In this document: in pieces, positions 1 through 15,000 of the stretch | Layout of the letters: every line of letters starts with the position of its first letter | How positions within the stretch are numbered: position 1 is the first letter of the stretch | Assembly (NCBI RefSeq): GCF_037975245.1 | Contig: NC_092572.1 | Coordinates: 12,085,269-12,149,268 of the forward strand | Reading direction: 5' to 3' | Length of the DNA stretch: 64,000 bases | From: Apostichopus japonicus | Lineage: Eukaryota; Echinodermata; Holothuroidea; Aspidochirotida; Stichopodidae | Made by a program: the position numbers and the translations under genes | The notes under the pieces: generated by a model | What the model was told of the DNA's origin: nothing | What the model saw: only the letters and a program-made list of their open reading frames with translations | Database searches by the model: none

Positions 1-3000
1 AAGCATACAGGGGCAAACTGTTCACGGGTTGCTAAGGTACACATTGGGGACTTTTTTACGTGTAGATGATGTCTCGAACCTACGTGTTAGGGGTATATTG
101 TTCCTTCAAGCCCAAGCAGGCTCGTGTGAGCATTATTACGTGTATAGTGCGTCCATAAGGAACGAATTAGACGCTGCTTTCGGGGATAATTTTTAAATAT
201 GTATGATGACTTGTAAATAAATACACTGAGGAAACCATTTCCACGGTCAATAAATAGCTATAACCAATCTGCTAGAGGCAATTGCAGTGATTACGTCATC
301 TTTTCCTCGTGTCGAAGCTATACAATCGCCATTGTGGAGTATTTTTACGTGTAGATGATGTCTCGAACCTACGTTTTAGGGGTATATTGTTCATTCAAGC
401 CTAAGCAGGCTAGTGTGTGCATTATTACGTGTAGATTGTGTCCATAAGGGACGAATTAGACACTGATTTCGGGGATAAAATGTAAATATGTATGATTATT
501 TGTAAATAAATACACTTGGGAAACCGTTTCCACGGTTGTTAAGGTAAACAACAGTGTACAGAAGCATGCAGGGGGAAGCAGTCCACAGGTTGCTAAGTGA
601 CACAAGCATACAACGGGCAAGCAGTTCACGGGTTGCTAAGGTTCATAACAGTTGGTGAAGCAAGCAGGGGGCAAGATGTTCACGGGTTGCTAAGGTTCAC
701 AACAGTGTACTGAAGTATACAGGGGAGAGTAGTTCACCGGTTGCTAAGGTTCACAGCAGTGTACTGAAGTATACAGGCGGCAAGCAGTTCAGGGGTTGAT
801 AAGGTACACGACGGTGTACTGAAACATACAGGGGCAAGCAGTTCCCTTGTTGCTAAGGTACACAACACTGTACAGAAGCATACAGGGGCAAACTGTTCAC
901 GGGTTGCTAAGGTTCACAGCAGTGTACTGAAGTATACAGGGGGCAAGCAGTTCAGGGGTTGATAAGGTACACGACGGTGTACTGAAACATACAGGGGCAA
1001 GCAGTTCCCTTGTTGCTAAGGTACACAACACTGTACAGAAGCATACAGGGGCAAACTGTTCACGGGTTGCTAAGGTTCACAGCAGTGTACTGAAGTATAC
1101 AGGTGGCAAGCAGTTCAGGGGTTGATAAGGTACACGACAGTGTACTGAAACATACAAGGGGCAAACTGTTCACGGGTTGCTAAGGTACACAACACTGTAC
1201 AGAAGCATACAGGGGCAAACTGTTCACGGGTTGCTAAGGTTCACAGCAGTGTACTGAAGTATACAGGGGGCAAGCAGTTCAGGGGTTGATAAGGTACACG
1301 ACGGTGTACTGAAACATACAGGGGCAAGCAGTTCACGGGTTGCTAAGGTACACAACACTGTACAGAAGCATACAGGGGCAAACTGTTCACGGGTTGCTAA
1401 GGTTCACAGCAGTGTACTGAAGTATACAGGGGGCAAGCAGTTCAGGGGTTGATAAGGTACACGACGGTGTACTGAAACATACAGGGGCAAGCAGTTCACG
1501 GGTTGCTAAGGTACACAACACTGTACAGAAGCATACAGGGGCAAACTGTTCACGGGTTGCTAAGGTTCACAGCAGTGTACTGAAGTATACAGGGGGCAAG
1601 CAGTTCAGGGGTTGATAAGGTACACGACAGTGTACTGAAACATACAGGGGCAAACTGTTCATGGGTTGCTAAGGTACACAACACTGTACAGAAGCATACA
1701 GGGGCAAACTGTTCACGGGTTGCTAAGGTTCACAGCAGTGTACTGAAGTATACAGGGGGCAAGCAGTTCAGGGGTTGATAAGGTACACGACGGTGTACTG
1801 AAACATACAGGGGCAAGCAGTTCACGGGTTGCTAAGGTACACAATACTGTACAGAAGCATACAGGGGCAAACTGTTCACGGGTTGCTAAGGTTCACAGCA
1901 GTGTACTGAAGTATACAGGGGGCAAGCAGTTCAGGGGTTGATAAGGTATACGACAGTGTACTGAAACATACAAGGGGCAAGCAGTTCAGGGTTTGCTAAG
2001 GTACACAACACTGTACAGAAGCATACAGGGGCAAACTGTTCACGGGTTGCTAAGGTTCACAGCAGTGTACTGAAGTATACAGGGGGCAAGCAGTTCAGGG
2101 GTTGATAAGGTACACGACAGTGTACTGAAACATACAGGGGCAAGCAGTTCCCTTGTTGCTAAGGTACACAACACTGTACAGAAGCATACAGGGGCAAACT
2201 GTTCACGGGTTGCTAAGGTACACAACACTGTACAGAAGCATACAGGGGCAAACTGTTCACGGGTTGCTAAGGTACACATTGGGGACTTTTTTACGTGTAG
2301 ATGATGTCTCGAACCTACGTGTTATGGGTATATTGTTCCTTCAAGCCCAAGCAGGCTCGTGTGAGCATTATTACGTGTATAGTGCGTCCATAAGGAACGA
2401 ATTAGACGCTGCTTTCGGGGATAATTTTTAAATATGTATGATGACTTGTAAATAAATACACTGAGGAAACCATTTCCACGGTCAATAAATAGCTATAACC
2501 AATCTGCTAGAGGCAATTGCAGTGATTACGTCATCTTTTCCTCGTGTCGAAGCTATACAATCGCCATTGTGGAGTATTTTTACGTGTAGATGATGTCTCG
2601 AACCTACGTTTTAGGGGTATATTGTTCCTTCAAGCCTAAGCAGGCTAGTGTGTGCATTATTACGTGTAGATTGTGTCCATAAGGGACGAATTAGACACTG
2701 ATTTCGGGGATAAAATGTAAATATGTATGATTATTTGTAAATAAATACACTTGGGAAACCGTTTCCACGGTTGCTAAGGTAAACAACAGTGTACAGAATC
2801 ATGCAGGGGGAAGCAGTCCACAGGTTGCTAAGTGACACAAGCATACAACGGGCAAGCAGTTCACGGGTTGCTAAGGTTCATAACAGTTGGTGAAGCAAGC
2901 AGGGGGCAAGATGTTCACGGGTTGCTAAGGTTCACAACAGTGTACTGAAGTATACAGGGGAGAGTAGTTCACCGGTTGCTAAGGTTCACAGCAGTGTACT

Positions 3001-6000
3001 GAAGTATACAGGCGGCAAGCAGTTCAGGGGTTGATAAGGTACACGACGGTGTACTGAAACATACAGGGGCAAGCAGTTCCCTTGTTGCTAAGGTACACAA
3101 CACTGTACAGAAGCATACAGGGGCAAACTGTTCACGGGTTGCTAAGGTTCACAGCAGTGTACTGAAGTATACAGGGGGCAAGCAGTTCAGGGGTTGATAA
3201 GGTACACGACGGTGTACTGAAACATACAGGGGCAAGCAGTTCCCTTGTTGCTAAGGTACACAACACTGTACAGAAGCATACAGGGGCAAACTGTTCACGG
3301 GTTGCTAAGGTTCACAGCAGTGTACTGAAGTATACAGGGGGCAAGCAGTTCAGGGGTTGATAAGGTACACGACAGTGTACTGAAACATACAAGGGGCAAA
3401 CTGTTCACGGGTTGCTAAGGTACACAACACTGTACAGAAGCATACAGGGGCAAACTGTTCACGGGTTGCTAAGGTTCACAGCAGTGTACTGAAGTATACA
3501 GGGGGCAAGCAGTTCAGGGGTTGATAAGGTACACGACGGTGTACTGAAACATACAGGGGCAAGCAGTTCACGGGTTGCTAAGGTACACAACACTGTACAG
3601 AAGCATACAGGGGCAAACTGTTCACGGGTTGCTAAGGTTCACAGCAGTGTACTGAAGTATACAGGGGGCAAGCAGTTCAGGGGTTGATAAGGTACACGAC
3701 GGTGTACTGAAACATACAGGGGCAAGCAGTTCACGGGTTGCTAAGGTACACAACACTGTACAGAAGCATACAGGGGCAAACTGTTCACGGGTTGCTAAGG
3801 TTCACAGCAGTGTACTGAAGTATACAGGGGGCAAGCAGTTCAGGGGTTGATAAGGTACACGACAGTGTACTGAAACATACAGGGGCAAACTGTTCATGGG
3901 TTGCTAAGGTACACAACACTGTACAGAAGCATACAGGGGCAAACTGTTCACGGGTTGCTAAGGTTCACAGCAGTGTACTGAAGTATACAGGGGGCAAGCA
4001 GTTCAGGGGTTGATAAGGTACACGACGGTGTACTGAAACATACAGGGGCAAGCAGTTCACGGGTTGCTAAGGTACACAATACTGTACAGAAGCATACAGG
4101 GGCAAACTGTTCACGGGTTGCTAAGGTTCACAGCAGTGTACTGAAGTATACAGGGGGCAAGCAGTTCAGGGGTTGATAAGGTATACGACAGTGTACTGAA
4201 ACATACAAGGGGCAAGCAGTTCAGGGTTTGCTAAGGTACACAACACTGTACAGAAGCATACAGGGGCAAACTGTTCACGGGTTGCTAAGGTTCACAGCAG
4301 TGTACTGAAGTATACAGGGGGCAAGCAGTTCAGGGGTTGATAAGGTACACGACAGTGTACTGAAACATACAGGGGCAAGCAGTTCCCTTGTTGCTAAGGT
4401 ACACAACACTGTACAGAAGCATACAGGGGCAAACTGTTCACGGGTTGCTAAGGTACACAACACTGTACAGAAGCATACAGGGGCAAACTGTTCACGGGTT
4501 GCTAAGGTACACATTGGGGACTTTTTTACGTGTAGACGCTGATTTCGGGGATAATTTGTAAATATGTATGATGACTTGTAAATAAATACACTGAGGAAAC
4601 CATTTCCACGGTCAATAAATAGCTATAACCAATCTGCTAGAGGCAATTGCAGTGATTACGTCATCTTTTCCTCGTGTCGAAGCTATACAATCGCCATTGT
4701 GGAGTATTTTTACGTGTAGATGATGTCTCGAACCTACGTTTTAGGTGTATATTGTTCCTTCAAGCCTAAGCAGGCTAGTGTGTGCATTATTACGTGTAGA
4801 TTGTGTCCATAAGGGACGAATTAGACACTGATTTCGGGGATAAAATGTAAATATGTATGATTATTTGTAAATAAATACACTTGGGAAACCGTTTCCACGG
4901 TTGCTAAGGTAAACAACAGTGTACAGAATCATGCAGGGGGAAGCAGTCCACAGGTTGCTAAGTGACACAAGCATACAACGGGCAAGCAGTTCACGGGTTG
5001 CTAAGGTTCATAACAGTTGGTGAAGCAAGCAGGGGGCAAGATGTTCACGGGTTGCTAAGGTTCACAACAGTGTACTGAAGTATACAGGGGAGAGTAGTTC
5101 ACCGGTTGCTAAGGTTCACAGCAGTGTACTGAAGTATACAGGCGGCAAGCAGTTCAGGGGTTGATAAGGTACACGACGGTGTACTGAAACATACAGGGGC
5201 AAGCAGTTCCCTTGTTGCTAAGGTACACAACACTGTACAGAAGCATACAGGGGCAAACTGTTCACGGGTTGCTAAGGTTCACAGCAGTGTACTGAAGTAT
5301 ACAGGGGGCAAGCAGTTCAGGGGTTGATAAGGTACACGACGGTGTACTGAAACATACAGGGGCAAGCAGTTCACGGGTTGCTAAGGTACACAACACTGTA
5401 CAGAAGCATACAGGGGCAAACTGTTCACGGGTTGCTAAGGTTCACAGCAGTGTACTGAAGTATACAGGGGGCAAGCAGTTCAGGGGTTGATAAGGTACAC
5501 GACAGTGTACTGAAACATACAAGGGGCAAACTGTTCACGGGTTGCTAAGGTACACAACACTGTACAGAAGCATACAGGGGCAAACTGTTCACGGGTTGCT
5601 AAGGTTCACAGCAGTGTACTGAAGTATACAGGGGGCAAGCAGTTCAGGGGTTGATAAGGTACACGACGGTGTACTGAAACATACAGGGGCAAGCAGTTCA
5701 CGGGTTGCTAAGGTACACAACACTGTACAGAAGCATACAGGGGCAAACTGTTCACGGGTTGCTAAGGTTCACAGCAGTGTACTGAAGTATACAGGGGGCA
5801 AGCAGTTCAGGGGTTGATAAGGTATACGACAGTGTACTGAAACATACAAGGGGCAAGCAGTTCAGGGTTTGCTAAGGTACACAACACTGTATAGAAGCAT
5901 ACAGGGGCAAACTGTTCACGGGTTGCTAAGGTTCACAGCAGTGTACTGAAGTATACAGGGGGCAAGCAGTTCAGGGGTTGATAAGGTACACGACAGTGTA

Positions 6001-9000
6001 CTGAAACATACAAGGGGCAAGCAGTTCAGGGGTTGCTAAGGTACACAACACTGTACAGAAGCATACAGGGGCAAACTGTTCACGGGTTGCTAAGGTACAC
6101 AACACTGTACAGAAGCATACAGGGGCAAACTGTTCACGGGTTGCTAAGGTACACATTGGGGACTTTTTTACGTGTAGATGATGTCTCGAACCTACGTGTT
6201 AGGGGTATATTGTTCCTTCAAGCCCAAGCAGGCTCGTGTGAGCATTATTACGTGTATATTGCGTCCATAAGGAACGAATTAGACGCTGATTTCGATGATA
6301 ATTTGTAAATATGTATGATGACTTGTAAATAAATACACTGAGGAAACCATTTCCACGGTCAATAAATAGCTATAACCAATCTGCTAGAGGCAATTGCAGT
6401 GATTACGTCATCTTTTCCTCGTGTCGAAGCTATACAATCGCCATTGTGGAGTATTTTTACGTGTAGATGATGTCTCGAACCTACGTTTTAGGGGTATATT
6501 GTTCCTTCAAGCCTAAGCAGGCTAGTGTGTGCATTATTACGTGTAGATTGTGTCCATAAGGGACGAATTAGACACTGATTTCGGGGATAAAATGTAAATA
6601 TGTATGATTATTTGTAAATAAATACACTTGGGAAACCGTTTCCACGGTTGCTAAGGTAAACAACAGTGTACAGAATCATGCAGGGGGAAGCAGTCCACAG
6701 GTTGCTAAGTGACACAAGCATACAACGGGCAAGCAGTTCACGGGTTGCTAAGGTTCATAACAGTTGGTGAAGCAAGCAGGGGGCAAGATGTTCACGGGTT
6801 GCTAAGGTTCACAACAGTGTACTGAAGTATACAGGGGAGAGTAGTTCACCGGTTGCTAAGGTTCACAGCAGTGTACTGAAGTATACAGGCGGCAAGCAGT
6901 TCAGGGGTTGATAAGGTACACGACGGTGTACTGAAACATACAGGGGCAAGCAGTTCCCTTGTTGCTAAGGTACACAACACTGTACAGAAGCATACAGGGG
7001 CAAACTGTTCACGGGTTGCTAAGGTTCACAGCAGTGTACTGAAGTATACAGGGGGCAAGCAGTTCAGGGGTTGATAAGGTACACGACGGTGTACTGAAAC
7101 ATACAGGGGCAAGCAGTTCACGGGTTGCTAAGGTACACAACACTGTACAGAAGCATACAGGGGCAAACTGTTCACGGGTTGCTAAGGTTCACAGCAGTGT
7201 ACTGAAGTATACAGGGGGCAAGCAGTTCAGGGGTTGATAAGGTACACGACAGTGTACTGAAACATACAAGGGGCAAACTGTTCACGGGTTGCTAAGGTAC
7301 ACAACACTGTACAGAAGCATACAGGGGCAAACTGTTCACGGGTTGCTAAGGTTCACAGCAGTGTACTGAAGTATACAGGGGGCAAGCAGTTCAGGGGTTG
7401 ATAAGGTACACGACGGTGTACTGAAACATACAGGGGCAAGCAGTTCACGGGTTGCTAAGGTACACAACACTGTACAGAAGCATACAGGGGCAAACTGTTC
7501 ACGGGTTGCTAAGGTTCACAGCAGTGTACTGAAGTATACAGGGGGCAAGCAGTTCAGGGGTTGATAAGGTACACGACGGTGTACTGAAACATACAGGGGC
7601 AAGCAGTTCACGGGTTGCTAAGGTACACAACACTGTACAGAAGCATACAGGGGCAAACTGTTCACGGGTTGCTAAGGTTCACAGCAGTGTACTGAAGTAT
7701 ACAGGGGGCAAGCAGTTCAGGGGTTGATAAGGTACACGACAGTGTACTGAAACATACAGGGGCAAGCAGTTCCCTTGTTGCTAAGGTACACAACACTGTA
7801 CAGAAGCATACAGGGGCAAACTGTTCACGGGTTGCTAAGGTACACAACACTGTACAGAAGCATACAGGGGCAAACTGTTCACGGGTTGCTAAGGTACACA
7901 TTGGGGACTTTTTTACGTGTAGACGCTGATTTCGGGGATAATTTGTAAATATGTATGATGACTTGTAAATAAATACACTGAGGAAACCATTTCCACGGTC
8001 AATAAATAGCTATAACCAATCTGCTAGAGGCAATTGCAGTGATTACGTCATCTTTTCCTCGTGTCGAAGCTATACAATCGCCATTGTGGAGTATTTTTAC
8101 GTGTAGATGATGTCTCGAACCTACGTTTTAGGGGTATATTGTTCCTTCAAGCCTAAGCAGGCTAGTGTGTGCATTATTACGTGTAGATTGTGTCCATAAG
8201 GGACGAATTAGACACTGATTTCGGGGATAAAATGTAAATATGTATGATTATTTGTAAATAAATACACTTGGGAAACCGTTTCCACGGTTGCTAAGGTAAA
8301 CAACAGTGTACAGAATCATGCAGGGGGAAGCAGTCCACAGGTTGCTAAGTGACACAAGCATACAACGGGCAAGCAGTTCACGGGTTGCTAAGGTTCATAA
8401 CAGTTGGTGAAGCAAGCAGGGGGCAAGATGTTCACGGGTTGCTAAGGTTCACAACAGTGTACTGAAGTATACAGGGGAGAGTAGTTCACCGGTTGCTAAG
8501 GTTCACAGCAGTGTACTGAAGTATACAGGCGGCAAGCAGTTCAGGGGTTGATAAGGTACACGACGGTGTACTGAAACATACAGGGGCAAGCAGTTCCCTT
8601 GTTGCTAAGGTACACAACACTGTACAGAAGCATACAGGGGCAAACTGTTCACGGGTTGCTAAGGTTCACAGCAGTGTACTGAAGTATACAGGGGGCAAGC
8701 AGTTCAGGGGTTGATAAGGTACACGACGGTGTACTGAAACATACAGGGGCAAGCAGTTCACGGGTTGCTAAGGTACACAACACTGTACAGAAGCATACAG
8801 GGGCAAACTGTTCACGGGTTGCTAAGGTTCACAGCAGTGTACTGAAGTATACAGGGGGCAAGCAGTTCAGGGGTTGATAAGGTACACGACAGTGTACTGA
8901 AACATACAAGGGGCAAACTGTTCACGGGTTGCTAAGGTACACAACACTGTACAGAAGCATACAGGGGCAAACTGTTCACGGGTTGCTAAGGTTCACAGCA

Positions 9001-12000
9001 GTGTACTGAAGTATACAGGGGGCAAGCAGTTCAGGGGTTGATAAGGTACACGACGGTGTACTGAAACATACAGGGGCAAGCAGTTCACGGGTTGCTAAGG
9101 TACACAATAATGTACAGAAGCATACAGGGGCAAACTGTTCACGGGTTGCTAAGGTTCACAGCAGTGTACTGAAGTATACAGGGGGCAAGCAGTTCAGGGG
9201 TTGATAAGGTATACGACAGTGTACTGAAACATACAAGGGGCAAGCAGTTCAGGGTTTGCTAAGGTACACAACACTGTATAGAAGCATACAGGGGCAAACT
9301 GTTCACGGGTTGCTAAGGTTCACAGCAGTGTACTGAAGTATACAGGGGGCAAGCAGTTCAGGGGTTGATAAGGTACACGACAGTGTACTGAAACATACAG
9401 GGGCAAGCAGTTCCCTTGTTGCTAAGGTACACAACACTGTACAGAAGCATACAGGGGCAAACTGTTCACGGGTTGCTAAGGTACACAACACTGTACAGAA
9501 GCATACAGGGGCAAACTGTTCACGGGTTGCTAAGGTACACATTGGGGACTTTTTTACGTGTAGATGATGTCTCGAACCTACGTGTTAGGGGTATATTGTT
9601 CCTTCAAGCCCAAGCAGGCTCGTGTGAGCATTATTACGTGTATATTGCGTCCATAAGGAACGAATTAGACGCTGATTTCGGGGATAATTTTTAAATATGT
9701 ATGATGACTTGTAAATAAATACACTGAGGAAACCATTTCCACGGTCAATAAATAGCTATAACCAATCTGCTAGAGGCAATTGCAGTGATTACGTCATCTT
9801 TTCCTCGTGTCGAAGCTATACAATCGCCATTGTGGAGTATTTTTACGTGTAGATGATGTCTCGAACCTACGTTTTAGGGGTATATTGTTCCTTCAAGCCT
9901 AAGCAGGCTAGTGTGTGCATTATTACGTGTAGATTGTGTCCATAAGGGACGAATTAGACACTGATTTCGGGGATAAAATGTAAATATGTATGATTATTTG
10001 TAAATAAATACACTTGGGAAACCGTTTCCACGGTTGCTAAGGTAAACAACAGTGTACAGAAACATGCAGGGGGAAGCAGTCCACAGGTTGCTAAGTGACA
10101 CAAGCATACAACGGGCAAGCAGTTCACGGGTTGCTAAGGTTCATAACAGTTGGTGAAGCAAGCAGGGGGCAAGATGTTCACGGGTTGCTAAGGTTCACAA
10201 GAGTGTACTGAAGTATACAGGGGAGAGTAGTTCACCGGTTGCTAAGGTTCACAGCAGTGTACTGAAGTATACAGAGGGCAAGCAGTTCAGGGGTTGATAA
10301 GGTACACGACGGTGTACTGAAACATACAGGGGCAAGCAGTTCCCTTGTTGCTAAGGTACACAACACTGTACAGAAGCATACAGGGGCAAACTGTTCACGG
10401 GTTGCTAAGGTTCACAGCAGTGTACTGAAGTATACAGGCGGCAAGCAGTTCAGGGGTTGATAAGGTACACGACGGTGTACTGAAACATACAGGGGCAAGC
10501 AGTTCCCTTGTTGCTAAGGTACACAACACTATACATAAGCATACAGGGGCAAACTGTTCACGGGTTGCTAAGGTTCACAGCAGTGTACTGAAGTATACAG
10601 GGGGCAAGCAGTTCAGGGGTTGATAAGGTACACGACGGTGTACTGAAACATACAGGGGCAAGCAGTTCACGGGTTGCTAAGGTACACAACACTGTACAGA
10701 AGCATACAGGGGCAAACTGTTCACGGGTTGCTAAGGTTCACAACAGTGTACTGAAGTATACAGGGGGCAAGCAGTTCAGGGGTTGATAAGGTACACGACG
10801 GTGTACTGAAGCATACAGGGGCAAGCAGTTCACGGGTTGCTAAGGTTCACAACACTGTACAGAAGCATACAGGGGCAAACTGTTCACGGGTTGCTAAGGT
10901 TCACAGCAGTGTACTGAAGTATACAGGGGGCAAGCAGTTCAGGGGTTGATAAGGTACACGACGGTGTACTGAAGCATACAGGGGCAAGCAGTTCACGGGT
11001 TGCTAAGGTTCACAACACTGTACAGAAGCATACAGGGGCAAACTGTTCACGGGTTGCTAAGGTTCACAGCAGTGTACTGAAGTATACAGGGGGCAAGCAG
11101 TTCAGGGGTTGATAAGGTACACGACAGTGTACTGAAACATACAGGGGCAAGCAGTTCCCTTGTTGCTAAAGTACACAACACTGTACAGAAGCATACAGGG
11201 GCAAACTGTTCACGGGTTGCTAAGGTACACAACACTGTACAGAAGCATACAGGGGCAAACTGTTCACGGGTTGCTAAGGTACACATTGGGGACTTTTTTG
11301 CGTGTAGATGATGTCTCGAACCTACGTGTTAGGGGTATATTGTTCCTTCAAGCCCAAGCAGGCTCGAGTGAGCATTATTTCGTGTATATTGCGTCCATAA
11401 GGAACGAATTAGACGCTGATTTCGGGGATAATTTGTAAATATGTATGATGACTTGTAAATAAATACACTGAGGAAACCATTTCCACGGTCAATAAATAGC
11501 TATAACCAATCTGCTAGAGGCAATTGCAGTGATTACGTCATCTTTTCCTCGTGTCGAAGCTATACAATCGCCATTGTGGAGTATTTTTACGTGTAGATGA
11601 TGTCTCGAACCTACGTTTTAGGGGTATATTGTTCCTTCAAGCCTAAGCAGGCTAGTGTGTGCATTATTACGTGTAGATTGTGTCCATAAGGGACGAATTA
11701 GACACTGATTTCGGGGATAATATGTAAATATGTCTGATTATTTGTAAATAAATTCACTTGGGAAACCGTTTCCACGGTCGCTAAGGTAAACAACAGTGTA
11801 CAGAAGCATGTAGGGGGAAGCAGTCCACAGGTTGCTAAGTGACACAAGCATACAACGGGCAAGCAGTTCACGGGTTGCTAAGGTTCATAACAGTTGGTGA
11901 AGCAAGCAGGGGGCAAGATGTTCACGGGTTGCTAAGGTTCACAACAGTGTACTGAAGTATACAGGGGAGAGTAGTTCACGGGTTGCTAAGGTTCACAGCA

Positions 12001-15000
12001 GTGTACTGAAGTATACAGGGGGCAAGCAGTTCAGGGGTTGATAAGGTACACGACGGTGTACTGAAACATACAGGGGCAAGCAGTTCCCTTGTTGCTAAGG
12101 TACACAACACTGTACAGAAGCATACAGGGGCAAACTGTTCACGGGTTGCTAAGGTTCACAGCAGTGTACTGAAGTATACAGGGGGCAAGCAGTTCAGGGG
12201 TTGATAAGATACACGACGGTGTACTGAAACATACAGGGGCAATCAGTTCACGGGTTGCTAAGGTACACAACACTGTACAGAAGCATACAGGGGCAAACTG
12301 TTCACGGGTTGCTAAGGTTCACAGCAGTGTACTGAAGTATACAGGGGGCAAAGCAGTTCAGGGGTTGATAAGGTACACGATAGTGTATTGAAACATACGA
12401 GGGGCAAGCAGTTCAGGGGTTGCGAAGGTACACAACACTGTACAGAAGCATACAGGGGCAAACTGTTCACGTGTTGCTATGGTACACAACACTGTACAGA
12501 AGCATACAGGGGCAAACTGTTCACGGGTTGCTAAGGTTCACAACAGTGTACTGAAGTATACAGGGGGCAAGCAGTTCAGGGGTTGATAAGGTACACGACG
12601 GTGTACTGAAACATACAGGGGCAAGCAGTTCAGGGGTTGCTAAGGTACACAACACTGTACAGAAGCATACAGGGGCAAACTGTTCACGGGTTGCTAAGGT
12701 TCACAGCAGTGTACTGAAGTATACAGGGGGCAAGCAGTTCAGGGGTTGATAAGGTACACGACGGTGTACTGAAGCATACAGGGGCAAGCAGTTCACGGGT
12801 TGCTAAGGTACACAACACTGTACAGAAGCATACAGGGGCAAACTGTTCACGGGTTGCTAAGGTTCACAGCAGTGTACTGAAGGATACAGGGGGCAAGCAG
12901 TTCAGGGGTTGATAAGGTACACGACAGTGTACTGAAACGTACAGGGGCAAGCAGTTCACGGGTTGCTAAGGTACACAACACTGTACAGAAGCATACAGGG
13001 GCAAACTGTTCACGGGTTGCTAAGGTTCACAGCAGTGTACTGAAGTATACAGGGGGCAAGCAGTTCAGGGGTTGATAAGGTACACGACGGTGTACTGAAA
13101 CATACAGGGGCAAGCAGTTCACGGGTTGCTAAGGTACACAACACTGTACAGAAGCATACAGGGGCAAACTGTTCACGGGTTGCTAAGGTTCACAGCAGTG
13201 TACTGAAGTATACAGGGGGCAAGCAGTTCAGGGGTTGATAAGGTACACGACGGTGTACTGAAACATACAGGGGCAAGCAGTTCACGGGTTGCTAAGGTAC
13301 ACAACACTGTACAGAAGCATACAGGGGCATACTGTTCACGGGTTGCTAAGGTTCACAGCAGTGTACTGAAGTATACAGGGGGCAAGCAGTTCAGGGGTTG
13401 ATAAGGTACACGACGGTGTACTGAAACATACAGGGGCAATCTGTTCACGGGTTGCTAAGGTACACAACACTGTACAGAAGCATACAGGGGCAAACTGTTC
13501 ACGGGTTGCTAAGGTACACATTGGGGACTTTTTTACGTGTAGATGATGTCTCGAACCTACGTGTTAGGGGTATATTGTTCCTTCAAGCCCAAGCAGGCTC
13601 GAGTGAGCATTATTACGTGTATATTGCGTCTATAAGGAACGAATTAGACGCTGATTTCGGGGATAATTTGTAAATATGTATGATGACTTGTAAATAAATA
13701 CACTGAGGAAACCATTTCCACGGTCAATAAATAGCTATAACCAATCTGCTAGAGGCAATTGCAGTGATTACGTCATCTTTTCCTCGTGTCGAAGCTATAC
13801 AATCGCCATTGTGGAGTACTTTTACGTGTAGATGATGTCTCGAACCTACGTTTTAGGGGTATATTGTTCCTTCAAGCCTAAGCAGGCTAGTGTGTGCATT
13901 ATTACGTGTAGATTGTGTCCATAAGGGACGAATTAGACACTGATTTCGGGGATAAAATGTAAATATGTATGATTATTTGTAAATAAATACACTTGGGAAA
14001 CCGTTTCCACGGTTGCTAAGGTAAACAACAGTGTACAGAAGCATGCAGGGGGAAGCAGTCCACAGGTTGCTAAGTGACACAAGCATACAACGGGCAAGCA
14101 GTTCACGGGTTGCTAAGGTTCATAACAGTTGGTGAAGCAAGCAGGGGGCAAGATGTTCACGGGTTGCTAAGGTTCACAACAGTGTACTGAAGTATACAGG
14201 GGCAAACTGTTCACGGGTTGCTAAGGTTCACAGCAGTGTACTGAAGTATACAGGGGGAAGCAGTTCAGGGGTTGATAAGGTACACGACGGTGTACTGAAA
14301 CATACAGGGGCAAGCAGTTCCCTTGTTGCTAAGGTACACAACACTGTACAGAAGCATACAGGGGCAAACTGTTCACGGGTTGCTAAGGTTCACAGCAGTG
14401 TACTGAAGTATACAGGGGGCAAGCAGTTCAGGGGTTGATAAGGTACACGACGGTGTACTGAAACATACAGGGGCAAGCAGTTCACGGGTTGCTAAGGTAC
14501 ACAACACTGTACAGAAGCATACAGGGGCAAACTGTTCACGGGTTGCTAAGGTTCACAGCAGTGTACTGAAGTATACAGGGGGCAAGCAGTTCAGGGGTTG
14601 ATAAGGTACACGACGGTGTACTGAAACATACAGGGGCAAGCAGTTCCCTTGTTGCTAAGGTACACAACACTGTACAGAAGCATACAGGGGCAAACTGTTC
14701 ACGGGTTGCTAAGGTTCACAGCAGTGTACTGAAGTATACAGGGGGCAAGCAGTTCAGGGGTTGATAAGGTACACGACGGTGTACTGAAACATACAGGGGC
14801 AAGCAGTTCCCTTGTTGCTAAGGTACACAACACTGTACAGAAGCATACAGGGGCAAACTGTTCACGGGTTGCTAAGGTTCACAGCAGTGTACTGAAGTAT
14901 ACAGGGGGCAAGCAGTTCAGGGGTTGCTAAGGTACACGACAGTGTACTGAAACATACAAGGGGCAAGCAGTTCAGGGGTTGCTAAGGTACACAACACTGT

